NCBI RefSeq assembly: GCF_003408705.1
Contig: NZ_QAYL01000001.1
Coordinates: 372,001 to 436,000 of the forward strand
DNA length: 64,000 nucleotides
Direction of reading: 5' to 3'
DNA from: Mycobacterium uberis
Lineage (GTDB): Bacteria > Actinomycetota > Actinomycetes > Mycobacteriales > Mycobacteriaceae
Shown: piece after piece, positions 9,376 through 18,779 of the stretch
How the letters are laid out: each line of letters starts with the position of its first letter
How positions within the stretch are numbered: position 1 is the first letter of the stretch
Position numbers and translations under genes: made by a program
The notes under the pieces: model-generated
The model's database searches: none
Seen by the model: the letters and a program-made list of their open reading frames with translations, nothing else
Told to the model about the DNA's origin: nothing

Positions 9376-9452
9376 TGGTGCCCTCGGTGGGATTCGAACC
9401 CACACTGAACGGGTTTTGAGTCCGTTTCCTCTGCCAGTTGGGATACGAGGGC
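9376..9452 (-). tRNA. tRNA-Leu (anticodon CAA)
   Basis: The reverse complement folds as a tRNA: seven-base acceptor stem GCCCTCG/CGAGGGC, D-loop with GG, T-arm GTGGG-TTCGAAT-CCCAC and an encoded CCA (3' end at 9376). The anticodon loop is CTCAAAA, giving CAA, which reads UUG leucine codons. The variable region is only five bases (TCAGT), whereas most bacterial leucine tRNAs carry a long variable arm. The D-stem and the last pair of the anticodon stem each have a mismatch. It sits between the cyd remnants and pdtaR. Confidence 0.9.
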
Positions 9453-9474
9453 TTTACCTGGTGCAATTACCTTA

Positions 9475-9508
9475 GAGGAGCCTTCAACATTATTGAGGAG
9501 CCTCCAAC
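9475..9508. repeat. 14-bp imperfect direct repeat
   Basis: GAGGAGCCTTCAAC (9475-9488) and GAGGAGCCTCCAAC (9495-9508) are 13/14 identical with a 20-base period. They lie between the tRNA gene and pdtaR, in the likely promoter region of both. No function can be assigned. Confidence 0.7.
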
Positions 9509-9564
9509 GGGTTCTCACTGCCCCCGAGGTTACTAGTTGTTAGCGGCCACGTCAGAATGTCGTC

Positions 9565-10194
9565 ATGACCGGACCTCCGATCGACACTGATCCCGCCACG
9601 CCACACCGGGTTCTGATTGCTGAAGATGAAGCACTCATCCGACTTGACCTGGCCGAGATACTGCGAGATGAGGGTTACGATATCGTCGGCGAGGCCGCTG
9701 ATGGCCAGGAAGCGGTCGAACTAGCAGAGCTTCATAAACCCGATCTGGTGATCATGGATGTGAAGATGCCGCGCCGTGATGGGATCGACGCAGCATCGGA
9801 GATTGCCAGCAAACGCATCGCACCGATCGTGGTGCTGACCGCATTCAGCCAGCGCGATTTGGTCGAACGTGCACGCGATGCCGGGGCGATGGCCTACTTG
9901 GTGAAGCCTTTCACCATCAGCGATTTGATCCCGGCCATCGAATTGGCGGTGAGCCGGTTTAGTGAACTTACCGCGCTGGAACGCGAAGTGGCGACGTTGG
10001 CTGACCGGCTGGAGACCCGCAAGCTCGTCGAGCGCGCCAAAAGCCTACTGCAGGTCAAACAAGGCATGACCGAGCCTGAGGCGTTCAAATGGATTCAGCG
10101 TGCCGCCATGGATCGACGGACCACGATGAAACGGGTGGCTGAGGTCGTCCTGGAAACCCTCGACACTCCTAAAGACACCGACAAAGACACTTGA
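9565..10194 (+). CDS. pdtaR: ANTAR-domain response regulator
   Basis: A 209-residue two-component regulator. The receiver domain (about residues 14-130) has the acidic pair at Glu20/Asp21, phosphoacceptor Asp65 in LVIMDVKMP, Thr92 in VVLTAF and Lys114 in YLVKPF, so it is complete. The C-terminal ANTAR domain (about 140-200; ERAKSLLQVKQGMTEPEAFKWIQ) binds RNA hairpins and suppresses transcription termination. It matches Rv1626, partner of the histidine kinase PdtaS (kinase not in this window). ATG 9565 is the natural start. Intact, next to otherwise decayed DNA. Confidence 0.93.
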   Translation: MTGPPIDTDPATPHRVLIAEDEALIRLDLAEILRDEGYDIVGEAADGQEAVELAELHKPDLVIMDVKMPRRDGIDAASEIASKRIAPIVVLTAFSQRDLVERARDAGAMAYLVKPFTISDLIPAIELAVSRFSELTALEREVATLADRLETRKLVERAKSLLQVKQGMTEPEAFKWIQRAAMDRRTTMKRVAEVVLETLDTPKDTDKDT

Positions 10195-10241
10195 GTCGAT
10201 CGGCACAGCACGCTCGGACAGCAAATGCGCGAGAAAGGCCC

Positions 10242-11444
10242 TTAGCGTGCCACGATTACCGACGAGCCATGTCCGAACAGGCCCTGGTTGGCGGTGATGC
10301 CAACCTTGGCATGCTCGACTTGACGGCCGGTGGCTTGTCCACGGAGTTGCCAGGTTAGTTCGCAGACCTGGGCGATCGCCTGGGCGGGGATGGCTTCGCC
10401 GAAGCATGCTAGCCCTCCCGACGGGTTGACCGGGATCTTCCCGCCCAAAGTGGTCGCGCCACTGCGCAGCAGTGCCTCAGCTTCACCCTTAGCGCACAGC
10501 CCCAGGTGTTCATACCAGTCGAGTTCCAATGCGGTGGACAGGTCATAAACCTCGGCTAGGCTCAGGTCGCTAGGCTCCATGCTGGCCTCGGCATAGGCTG
10601 CATCGAGAATCTGGTCCTTGAACACTCGGTCTGGTGCTGGTACAACAGCAGTGGAATCCGTTGCGATGTCTGGTAATTCGGGAAGGGATTGCGGATAGTG
10701 TGGGGTGACGGTGCTGATCGCGCGTACCGACGGCACATTGTTCAGCGAGTCGAGGTGTTGGCGGGCGAACTTCGCGCTCGCCACGACCAGCGCCGCCGCT
10801 CCGTCGGAAGTGGCGCAGATATCTAGCAGCCGCAACGGATCGGCCACCACCGGGCTGGCCATTACGTCGTCGACCGATGTCTCCTTGCGAAACCGGGCAT
10901 TGGGATTCTGCAGGCCATGTCGGGAATTCTTGACTTTCACCTGGGCGAAGTCTTCGAGTGTCGCCCCGTACAGATCCATTCGTCGCCGCGCAAGCAGCGC
11001 GAAATACACCGGGTTGGTAGCCCCAATGAGATGGAACCGCTGCCAGTCCGGATCGTTGCGGCGCTCGCCTCCCACCGGTGCAAAAAAGCCCTTCGGCGTA
11101 GTGTCGGCGCCTATGACCAGCGCGACGTCGCAGAAACCGGCCAGGATCTGCGCTCGCGCATTTTGCAGTGCCTGAGAACCGCTAGCGCACGCGGCATAGC
11201 TCGAGCTGACTGGCACGCCGTTCCAACCGAGTTTCTGCGCGAATGTGGCACCGGCAACGAACCCCGGATACCCGTTGCGGATCGTGTCTGCACCGGCCAC
11301 CAGCTGGATCTGACGCCAGTCCAAACCGGCTTCGGTGAGAGCGTTACGGGCGGCGATCACTCCGTACTCGGTGAAGTCGTTGCCCCACTTGCCCCACGGG
11401 TGCATGCCGGCGCCGAGGATGTACACTGGTTCAGGTGTGCTCAT
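10242..11444 (-). CDS. Thiolase-family lipid-transfer-like protein
   Basis: A 400-residue thiolase-fold protein of the type annotated as nonspecific lipid transfer protein or acetyl-CoA acetyltransferase in mycobacteria (Rv1627c by position). It has the active-site region YAACASGSQALQNAR near residues 85-100 with the nucleophile Cys, LSLAEVYDLSTALELDWYEHLGL, and the C-terminal NPSGGLACFGEAIPAQ with the second Cys. I chose ATG 11444 because it lies two bases after the stop of the upstream DUF35 gene; an in-frame ATG at 11462 would overlap that gene. The reaction is unproven. Intact. Confidence 0.86.
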   Translation of the reverse strand: MSTPEPVYILGAGMHPWGKWGNDFTEYGVIAARNALTEAGLDWRQIQLVAGADTIRNGYPGFVAGATFAQKLGWNGVPVSSSYAACASGSQALQNARAQILAGFCDVALVIGADTTPKGFFAPVGGERRNDPDWQRFHLIGATNPVYFALLARRRMDLYGATLEDFAQVKVKNSRHGLQNPNARFRKETSVDDVMASPVVADPLRLLDICATSDGAAALVVASAKFARQHLDSLNNVPSVRAISTVTPHYPQSLPELPDIATDSTAVVPAPDRVFKDQILDAAYAEASMEPSDLSLAEVYDLSTALELDWYEHLGLCAKGEAEALLRSGATTLGGKIPVNPSGGLACFGEAIPAQAIAQVCELTWQLRGQATGRQVEHAKVGITANQGLFGHGSSVIVAR

Positions 11445-11446
11445 GC

Positions 11447-11887
11447 TCACGCGATACTCCACCCATACACGATGCGTTCGACACCGTCATCGTCGACGAA
11501 CAGTGGCATGGTGGCTAGCTTCATCTCAATACCGACCTTCAGGTCGGTGGCCAATGTGCCTTCCACCACCTTGCCCAACACGATTATTCCTTCGTGGGTT
11601 AGCTCAACCGCGGCGACGGCGAACGGTTCAAAAGGATCTGGGGAAGGATAGGGCGGGGGTGGTGCGTACCGGTTTTCGGTGTAGCTCCACAGCGTCCCCC
11701 GTGTCGACAACGTGACGGATTCAAGTGTGTCGCTGGTGCAGGCTGGGTTGGGGCAGTTGTTCTCCCGAGGTGGGAAGACGTAGGTGCCGCATTGGGGACA
11801 CTTGCTGCCGATCAGATGTGGATTTCCGGTGTAGTCGGTGGCAAACCAACCTTCGATCGCTGGTTCATGATGGGTAGCCTCTGGCAT
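11447..11887 (-). CDS. DUF35 zinc-ribbon/OB-fold protein
   Basis: A 146-residue protein with an N-terminal rubredoxin-like zinc ribbon (CPQCGTYVFPPRENNCPNPAC, four Cys near residues 28-48) and a C-terminal OB-fold. DUF35 proteins usually pair with thiolase-like partners and help bind acyl-CoA, which fits the thiolase gene starting two bases downstream. I chose ATG 11887 (MPEATHHEPA); longer in-frame starts up to 12004 would overlap the divergent polA start. Matches Rv1628c by position. Confidence 0.88.
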   Translation of the reverse strand: MPEATHHEPAIEGWFATDYTGNPHLIGSKCPQCGTYVFPPRENNCPNPACTSDTLESVTLSTRGTLWSYTENRYAPPPPYPSPDPFEPFAVAAVELTHEGIIVLGKVVEGTLATDLKVGIEMKLATMPLFVDDDGVERIVYGWSIA

Positions 11888-11990
11888 AGCGCCAGCGTAC
11901 CGAGCCGAACTACAAAACTGAAACGTGTTGCAGTTTTGCGGTGAAGCCTGGCGCGGCGGGTCGTCGCTCATAAACCTTAGAGTGTGAGTC

Positions 11991-14720
11991 GTGAGCGCAG
12001 CCACCGCCGCTAGTAAAGCCTGCCAAGACCAAGCTAAGCCGACGCTGATGTTGTTGGATGGTCATTCGCTGGCATTCCGCGCGTTCTACGCACTGCCAGC
12101 GGAGAATTTCAAGACCCGCGGTGGCTTCACCACCAACGCGGTGTACGGTTTCACGGCCATGCTGATTAACCTGCTGCGTGATGAGGCTCCGACGCACATC
12201 GCCGCAGCGTTTGACCTGTCGTGCCAGACGTTTCGGTCCGAGCGCTATCCAGAGTACAAGGCTAACCGGTCACGGGCTCCCGATGAGTTCCACGGCCAGA
12301 TTGATATCACCAAGGAAGTGCTGGGCGCGTTGGGAATCACGGTGCTCGCGGAGGCTGGATTCGAAGCGGATGATCTTATTGCGACGTTGGCTAGTCAAGC
12401 CGAAAGTGAGGGTTACCGCGTGTTGGTAGTTACCGGTGACCGTGACGCGCTGCAGTTAGTCAGTGACGACGTGACGGTGCTTTATCCGCGCAAAGGCGTT
12501 AGTGAACTTACCCGCTTCACCCCGGAAGTCGTCATCGAAAAATACGGGCTGACGCCGGCACAGTACCCTGACTTCGCGGCACTACGTGGCGATCCCAGCG
12601 ACAACCTGCCCGGCATTCCCGGCGTGGGAGAGAAAACCGCGGCCAAGTGGATTGTCGAGTATGGCTCGCTCCAGGGACTGGTCGACAACGTCGAGTCGGT
12701 GCGCGGCAAGGTGGGCGACGCGTTGCGGGCACATCTAGTCAGCGTGGTGCGCAACCGGGAGCTTACCGACCTCATCAAAGATGTGCCGCTGATGCCAACT
12801 CCGGACACGCTGCGGCTGCAGCCGTGGGATCGCGACCAAATTCACCGGCTTTTCGACGATCTGGAATTCCGGGTGCTACGTGACCGGTTGTTCGAGACCT
12901 TGGTCCCCGTGGACCCCGAGGTCGACGAGGTGTTCGACGTCCATGGCGACGTGCTAGAAGCCGGCACGGTGGGGCGGTGGCTTGCTGATCACGTCGGTGA
13001 CGGGCGCAGGTTTGGGCTGGTAGCCGTGGGTACGCATCTGCCGCATGGCGGGGACGTCACCGCACTGGCCATAGCCGTCGCCGACGGCGACGGCGGCTAC
13101 ATCGATACCGAGACGTTGACTCCCGACGACGAGGCCGCGCTGGCTGGCTGGTTGGCCGATCCCGCCAAACCCAAAGCACTGCATGAGGCGAAACTAGCCC
13201 TGCACGATTTTGCGGGACGTGGTTGGACGCTGGGCGGCATAACATCTGATACCGCACTGGCGGCTTATCTGGTGCGACCGGGACAACGCAGCTTCACTCT
13301 GGACGACCTTTCGTTGCGCTACCTGTGTCGCGAGTTGCGCACGGAAACTTCTGCTCAGGAACAGCTTTCGCTGCTTGATGACATCGACGGGGGGGACGGG
13401 CAAGCCGCCCAGACCCTGATATTGCGGGCCCGGGCCGTGGCAGACCTCGCCGATGCGTTGGACGCCGAGCTGGATCGCATCGATTCCACTGCACTACTGG
13501 GTGAGATGGAGCTGCCGGTCCAACAGGTGCTAGCGGGCATGGAGAAGGCGGGCATCGCTGTCGATTTGCGGTTGCTCACTGAGTTGCAGAGCCAATTCGG
13601 CGATCAGATCCGAGACGCTGCCGAGGCCGCTTATGCCGTCATCGGCAAGCAGATCAATCTGGGCTCACCCAAGCAGCTCCAAGTCGTGTTGTTCGATGAA
13701 CTGGGCATGCCGAAGACCAAGCGAACCAAGACCGGCTACACCACCGACGCGGATGCTTTGCAGTCTCTGTTCGACAAAACCGGGCACCTATTTCTGCAGT
13801 ATCTGCTCACCCACCGCGACGTTACCCGGCTCAAAATCACCGTCGACGGGCTGCTGAATGCGGTCGCCGCGGATGGCCGGATTCATACCACGTTCAACCA
13901 GACGATCGCGGCAACCGGCCGGCTGTCCTCAACAGAACCCAACTTGCAGAACATCCCAATCCGCACCGACGCCGGCCGGCAGATCCGGGATGCGTTCGTC
14001 GTCGACTCGTGTAATGGTGGCTATACCGAGCTGATGACCGCCGACTATAGCCAAATCGAGATGCGAATCATGGCACACCTATCCCAGGATGAGGGTCTCA
14101 TCGAGGCCTTCAATACCGGGGAGGATCTGCATTCGTTTGTGGCTTCGCGGGCATTCGGCGTGCCGATCGAGGAAGTCACCGTCGAATTGCGGCGTCGGGC
14201 CAAGGCGATATCTTATGGGCTTGCCTATGGGCTAAGCGCGTACGGGTTGTCTGCCCAGCTGAAAATCTCCACCGAGGAGGCGAAGATCCAGATGGAGCAG
14301 TACTTTGCCCGATTTGGTGGGGTGCGTGACTACCTGATGGATGTTGTCGAGCAGGCTCGCAATGACGGCTACACCTCGACTGTGTTGGGTCGTCGGCGTT
14401 ACCTTCCTGAACTGGACAGCAGTAATCGTCAGGTACGGGAGGCGGCCGAGCGGGCAGCGTTAAACGCGCCGATCCAGGGCAGTGCTGCAGACATCATCAA
14501 GGTGGCGATGATCGCGGTTGACAAGGCGCTCAAAGGGGCAGGACTGGCGTCACGAATGCTGCTCCAGGTACACGACGAGTTGTTGTTCGAAGTCGCGCCC
14601 GGCGAGCACGAGCAGATTGAGGCTGTGGTGCGCGAGCAGATGGGCAGTGCCTACCCCTTGGATGTGCCGTTGGAGGTGAGTGTTGGTTTTGGCCACTCCT
14701 GGGACGCCGCCGCGCACTAG
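11991..14720 (+). CDS. polA: DNA polymerase I
   Basis: A 909-residue repair and Okazaki-processing polymerase. Residues 1-310 are the 5'-3' flap exonuclease domain (LLDGHSLAFRAFYAL, EADDLIATLA, VVTGDRDALQLV, GDPSDNLPGIPGVGEKTA). The middle domain has the 3'-5' exonuclease fold but I do not see the proofreading acidic motifs, as in other mycobacterial PolA proteins. The polymerase domain shows motif A TADYSQIEMRIMAHLS, the O-helix RRRAKAISYGLAYG and motif C QVHDELLFE. The GTG start at 11991 is on the opposite strand from, and close to, the DUF35 gene. Confidence 0.97.
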   Translation: MSAATAASKACQDQAKPTLMLLDGHSLAFRAFYALPAENFKTRGGFTTNAVYGFTAMLINLLRDEAPTHIAAAFDLSCQTFRSERYPEYKANRSRAPDEFHGQIDITKEVLGALGITVLAEAGFEADDLIATLASQAESEGYRVLVVTGDRDALQLVSDDVTVLYPRKGVSELTRFTPEVVIEKYGLTPAQYPDFAALRGDPSDNLPGIPGVGEKTAAKWIVEYGSLQGLVDNVESVRGKVGDALRAHLVSVVRNRELTDLIKDVPLMPTPDTLRLQPWDRDQIHRLFDDLEFRVLRDRLFETLVPVDPEVDEVFDVHGDVLEAGTVGRWLADHVGDGRRFGLVAVGTHLPHGGDVTALAIAVADGDGGYIDTETLTPDDEAALAGWLADPAKPKALHEAKLALHDFAGRGWTLGGITSDTALAAYLVRPGQRSFTLDDLSLRYLCRELRTETSAQEQLSLLDDIDGGDGQAAQTLILRARAVADLADALDAELDRIDSTALLGEMELPVQQVLAGMEKAGIAVDLRLLTELQSQFGDQIRDAAEAAYAVIGKQINLGSPKQLQVVLFDELGMPKTKRTKTGYTTDADALQSLFDKTGHLFLQYLLTHRDVTRLKITVDGLLNAVAADGRIHTTFNQTIAATGRLSSTEPNLQNIPIRTDAGRQIRDAFVVDSCNGGYTELMTADYSQIEMRIMAHLSQDEGLIEAFNTGEDLHSFVASRAFGVPIEEVTVELRRRAKAISYGLAYGLSAYGLSAQLKISTEEAKIQMEQYFARFGGVRDYLMDVVEQARNDGYTSTVLGRRRYLPELDSSNRQVREAAERAALNAPIQGSAADIIKVAMIAVDKALKGAGLASRMLLQVHDELLFEVAPGEHEQIEAVVREQMGSAYPLDVPLEVSVGFGHSWDAAAH

Positions 14721-14779
14721 CGTGGCAATCGGACGCGTTGACTCAAATATACTCAATTATTAGTATTTAGGATAATAGT

Positions 14780-15405
14780 TTAGGCGTGGGCACCTATGCT
14801 CAGGCCTAATGCCAGCAGGACGGCGTCGAAAGTCCGTATGATGCGTTGGCGCACGTGCGCACTGGTAAGGATTTCGCGGGCCCGGTCTGCGCCGAGAACA
14901 ACACCGAAAAATCACGCGGTGTCGGTTACGAGCTGAATAGCCGTCAGCACGAAGAGCGTCGGAAGTGCCGCCTCGTTGGACGGCAGGAACCGCGGCAGCA
15001 CCGTGATCCCGGACATGGCCGCTTTCGAGTTGGCGGGGATCGAAACCAACGACGTACGGGATATCGCAGGCGGCATTCTATCACGGGGCGCGATGGGGAC
15101 CTCAATATCGGTTGGGTGCTTCGTGTTACGCCACGCGCTGGTGCCGAAGCCAGACCATGGTTGCCGTCCCGGTGATATGCAGTGCCTCTGACAGCGTGCG
15201 GTTGGTCATAATACAGCCGAACAACCGGATTTTGTTGCCAACCATGATTGTCAGACCCGCTATACAATCGTGCTCGGACCGAGCGGTGCAGGAACAATGC
15301 GGTGGCGGGACCGGGAAGAACAGCGAGGATGACGCATATCAACAGGAACGCCGGCAGTATGTTTGACCAAAATGTTGCATGACCGGAGTATGTTGAATGA
15401 GTCAA
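14780..15405 (-). pseudogene. LysE/RhtB-type amino acid exporter, decayed
   Basis: On the minus strand the N-terminus reads LPAFLLICVILAVLPGPATALFL, with the PGP motif and first helix of the LysE/RhtB exporters. Coding then moves to other frames, and the C-terminal half is clear: VLPRFLPSNEAALPTLFVLT, then a stop where Trp is expected, then FGVVLGADRAREILTSAHVR and IIRTFDAVLLALGLSIGAHA ending at TAA 14782-14780. At least one frameshift (about 15250) and one nonsense change. From memory polA and rpsA lie nearly side by side in M. tuberculosis, so this gene would be absent there. Confidence 0.7.
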
Positions 15406-15608
15406 GCTATTTTGTTATCACCGTGTTTGCAGCAGGTGGCGGATGTGCTGGTGAATGAGCAGCGCGCATTTTCGGTGAGTTAAGGCGTGGGTTTGTCCGG
15501 CATGTGCCCAGTCGAGTAGCCTCGGTAGGTGCCTGCCTGTGCTGGATGGTGGGTACGTAATGTTGATCATATCTATACGAGTGAATCTGTCCGGAGCAAC
15601 CCAACAAT

Positions 15609-17057
15609 ATGCCGAGTCCCATCGTCACCTCGCCGCAAGTAGCCGTCAACGACATAGGTTCTAGTGAGGACTTTCTCGCCGCAATAGACAAAACGATCAA
15701 GTACTTCAACGATGGCGACATCGTCGAAGGCGCTATCGTCAAAGTGGACCGGGATGAGGTGCTCCTCGATATCGGCTACAAGACAGAGGGGGTCATCCCT
15801 GCTCGTGAGCTCTCTATCAAGCACGACGTCGACCCCAACGAGGTTGTTTCCGTCGGCGACGAGGTTGAAGCCCTGGTCCTAACCAAGGAGGACAAAGAAG
15901 GCCGGCTCATTCTCTCCAAGAAGCGCGCGCAGTACGAGCGCGCCTGGGGCACCATCGAGGCGCTTAAGGAGAAGGACGAGGCCGTCAAGGGCACTGTTAT
16001 CGAGGTGGTCAAGGGTGGCTTGATCCTCGATATCGGGTTGCGTGGCTTCCTGCCCGCCTCGTTGGTTGAGATGCGGCGTGTTCGCGATCTGCAGCCGTAT
16101 ATCGGCAAGGAGATCGAGGCTAAGATCATCGAACTGGACAAGAACCGCAACAACGTGGTGTTGTCACGACGGGCTTGGCTGGAGCAGACCCAATCTGAGG
16201 TGCGCAGCGAATTTCTCAACCAGCTGCAGAAAGGCGCTATCCGCAAGGGCATGGTGTCGTCCATCGTCAACTTTGGCGCGTTCGTTGATCTGGGCGGTGT
16301 GGACGGTCTGGTGCATGTCTCCGAACTGTCCTGGAAGCACATTGACCATCCGTCCGAGGTGGTCCAGGTGGGCGATGAGGTCACCGTCGAGGTGCTCGAC
16401 GTCGATATGGACCGTGAGCGGGTATCGTTGTCGCTCAAGGCAACTCAGGAGGATCCGTGGCGGCACTTCGCTCGTACCCACGCCATTGGCCAAATCGTGC
16501 CAGGCAAGGTCACCAAGCTTGTTCCGTTCGGTGCCTTCGTCCGTGTTGAGGAGGGCATCGAAGGTCTGGTGCACATCTCAGAGTTGGCTGAGCGGCACGT
16601 CGAGGTACCTGATCAGGTGGTTGCCGTTGGCGACGATGCGATGGTCAAAGTCATCGACATCGACTTGGAGCGGCGCCGGATTTCGCTGTCTTTGAAGCAG
16701 GCCAACGAGGACTACACCGAGGAGTTCGACCCGGCGAAGTATGGCATGGCCGACAGTTATGACGATCAGGGCAACTACATCTTTCCCGAGGGCTTTGATC
16801 CCGAAACCAACGAGTGGTTGGAAGGATTCGACGTCCAGCGCGCCGACTGGGAGGCGCGTTACGCCGAAGCCGAGCGTCGGCACAAGATGCACACTACCCA
16901 GATGGAGAAGTTCGCTGCCGCCGAGGAGGCCGGACACGGCAGCAGCGAGCAAGTCCCGGCCAGCGGCAGTTCATCGTCCGAGAAAACTGCAGGCGGGTCT
17001 CTGGCTAGTGATGCCCAACTAGCTGCTCTACGGGAAAAGCTCGCCGGAAGCGCATAA
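15609..17057 (+). CDS. rpsA: 30S ribosomal protein S1
   Basis: A 482-residue mRNA-binding protein with four S1 OB-fold repeats near residues 35-105, 122-188, 208-278 and 295-365. Typical segments include GDIVEGAIVKVDRDEVLLDIGYKTEGVIP cut into the first repeat and GMVSSIVNFGAFVDLGGVDGLVHVSELSW in the third. The tail (about 420-482) is acidic, then Ser/Ala-rich. Four repeats instead of the six of E. coli is usual in Actinobacteria. ATG 15609 fits the family N-terminus. About 200 bases of apparently non-coding leader precede it. Confidence 0.97.
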   Translation: MPSPIVTSPQVAVNDIGSSEDFLAAIDKTIKYFNDGDIVEGAIVKVDRDEVLLDIGYKTEGVIPARELSIKHDVDPNEVVSVGDEVEALVLTKEDKEGRLILSKKRAQYERAWGTIEALKEKDEAVKGTVIEVVKGGLILDIGLRGFLPASLVEMRRVRDLQPYIGKEIEAKIIELDKNRNNVVLSRRAWLEQTQSEVRSEFLNQLQKGAIRKGMVSSIVNFGAFVDLGGVDGLVHVSELSWKHIDHPSEVVQVGDEVTVEVLDVDMDRERVSLSLKATQEDPWRHFARTHAIGQIVPGKVTKLVPFGAFVRVEEGIEGLVHISELAERHVEVPDQVVAVGDDAMVKVIDIDLERRRISLSLKQANEDYTEEFDPAKYGMADSYDDQGNYIFPEGFDPETNEWLEGFDVQRADWEARYAEAERRHKMHTTQMEKFAAAEEAGHGSSEQVPASGSSSSEKTAGGSLASDAQLAALREKLAGSA

Positions 17058-17082
17058 TCCCGGGTCTGACTGCATTCGCGTA

Positions 17083-18321
17083 ATGCTGCGCATCGGGCTC
17101 ACCGGTGGCATCGGCGCCGGGAAGTCGTTGTTGTCCAGCATATTTTCGCAATGTGGTGGGGTCATCGTCGACGGTGATGTACTGGCACGCGAAGTGGTGC
17201 AGCCCGGTACCGAAGGATTGTCATTGCTGGTCGATGCATTTGGTGCGGACATCCTGCTTTCCGACGGCGCGTTGGATCGGCGGGCTTTGGCTGCCAAGGC
17301 TTTTCGAAATGACGCGGCGCGCGATGTGCTTAACGGGATTGTACACCCGCTGGTGGCTAACCGTCGCGCGGAGATCATTGCGGCGGTATCCGAGGGTGCG
17401 GTTGTGGTCGAGGACATTCCATTGCTGGTGGAATCCGGGATGGCACCGTTGTTCCCGCTGGTCATTGTGGTGCATGCTGACGTCGAACTGCGAGTGCGAA
17501 GGTTGGTCGAGCAACGCGGTATGGCCGAAGCTGACGCGCGCGCCAGGATCGCTGCGCAGGCTAGTGACGAGGAGCGCCGTGCTGTTGCCGACGTCTGGTT
17601 GGATAATTCAAGTGCCCCAGAGGTTTTGGTCCAGCAGGCTCGTGACGTGTGGTACCACCGGGCATTGCCGTTCGCCCACAACCTGAGTCAGCGTCGGACG
17701 GTCGATGTACCGGCAAGACTGGTCGCGGTCGATCCGACCTGGCCGGACCAAGCGAAGCGCATTGTTGCTCGGTTGAAGACTACATGTAGCCACAAGGCGT
17801 TGCGCGTTGACCACATCGGCTCGACCGCGGTGCCGCATTTTCCGAGCTTTCAAGCCAAAGACATCATCGACATTCAGATCACTGTCGAGTCACTAGCGGT
17901 GGCTGACGAACTCGCCGAATCCCTGCTGTCTGCCGGGTATCCGCGTTTGCAGTACATCACTGCTGATGTCGCCAAGGCCGATGCCCGCAGCACCATGGGT
18001 CGCTACGAACACAGTAACGATCCAGAGTTATGGCACAAGAGGTTCCATGCCTCGGCAGATCCCGGCCGACCGACGCACGTGCATATCCGGGTGGATGGCT
18101 GGCCCAATCAGCAATTCGGCTTGCTGTTTGTCGACTGGCTGAAAGCCAACCCGGATGTGCTCACCGACTACTTCGGCGCTAAGCGTACGGCGGACTGGCT
18201 AGCGGACGGCAACATGCGCCGCTACGCCGACGCTAAGGAACTGTGGTTCCTTGACGCTTACCGACGAGCTTGGGAGTGGGCCGACTCTACGAGATGGCGG
18301 CCCCAGATGGGCTCTACGTAG
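17083..18321 (+). CDS. coaE: Dephospho-CoA kinase fused to GrpB/UPF0157 domain
   Basis: The N-terminal 200 residues phosphorylate dephospho-CoA in the last step of CoA synthesis; the P-loop is GGIGAGKSLL (residues 8-17), followed by DVLAREVVQPG and the LID region. From about residue 210 a second domain begins (LVAVDPTWPDQAKRIVARL, DHIGSTAVPHF, KDIIDIQI), a GrpB/UPF0157 domain of the nucleotidyltransferase superfamily with its GSTAVP motif. The fusion is, from memory, general in mycobacteria. The gene starts 25 bases after rpsA and is intact. Confidence 0.93.
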   Translation: MLRIGLTGGIGAGKSLLSSIFSQCGGVIVDGDVLAREVVQPGTEGLSLLVDAFGADILLSDGALDRRALAAKAFRNDAARDVLNGIVHPLVANRRAEIIAAVSEGAVVVEDIPLLVESGMAPLFPLVIVVHADVELRVRRLVEQRGMAEADARARIAAQASDEERRAVADVWLDNSSAPEVLVQQARDVWYHRALPFAHNLSQRRTVDVPARLVAVDPTWPDQAKRIVARLKTTCSHKALRVDHIGSTAVPHFPSFQAKDIIDIQITVESLAVADELAESLLSAGYPRLQYITADVAKADARSTMGRYEHSNDPELWHKRFHASADPGRPTHVHIRVDGWPNQQFGLLFVDWLKANPDVLTDYFGAKRTADWLADGNMRRYADAKELWFLDAYRRAWEWADSTRWRPQMGST

Positions 18322-18351
18322 ATAAGGGTACGCCGAACCACAGCGCACTGT

Positions 18352-18633
18352 TCAAGGGATCGGTATTTCCGAGCACCGGTCTAACCCATTGGTCGACTGA
18401 GGTGAGAAGATGGTCTTCCATCTCAGACCAGTGGTATTCGTCTGGCCGCCGCTGGTGATGAGAGTGGCCTGGCTTCCGATTGTCACCCCATCGATCCTGG
18501 CGATGTAGGTGACATTGTGAAGGTCTTCCGCGCAGTCGCTGGGTTTAACTGGGAGCCAGCAGTAATAAACGTGACGGCGATAATCGGTATCCACCTGCGT
18601 TTGCCGGAGCTCATAACTGTTGAGATTACGCAC
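18352..18633 (-). pseudogene. Unrecognised remnant
   Basis: An open stretch of 93 codons on the minus strand (contains VYYCWLPVKPSDCAEDL and ARIDGVTIGSQATLITSGGQTN) that looks protein-like but lacks a sensible start, a complete length or a family I recognise. It could be a decayed secreted or lipid-binding protein. Kept only as a possible remnant, convergent to coaE. Confidence 0.3.
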
Positions 18634-18779
18634 GGTGTCTATCGTGGGTTACATGGACCACATTGGTGCTGTACGCTGACTATTGCGTGATTCACCAATG
18701 CGATAACGCATGTGCTACATCGAGTTCAAAGGTCGCCTGTTTGGTTAAGTTGCTCGTAGGGGTAAGTAAAGTGACTGAA

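Noticed and set aside
10917..11651. 244-codon plus-strand frame across the thiolase and DUF35 genes
   Set aside because: It spans two real minus-strand genes in antisense and has low-complexity Arg/Ser composition.
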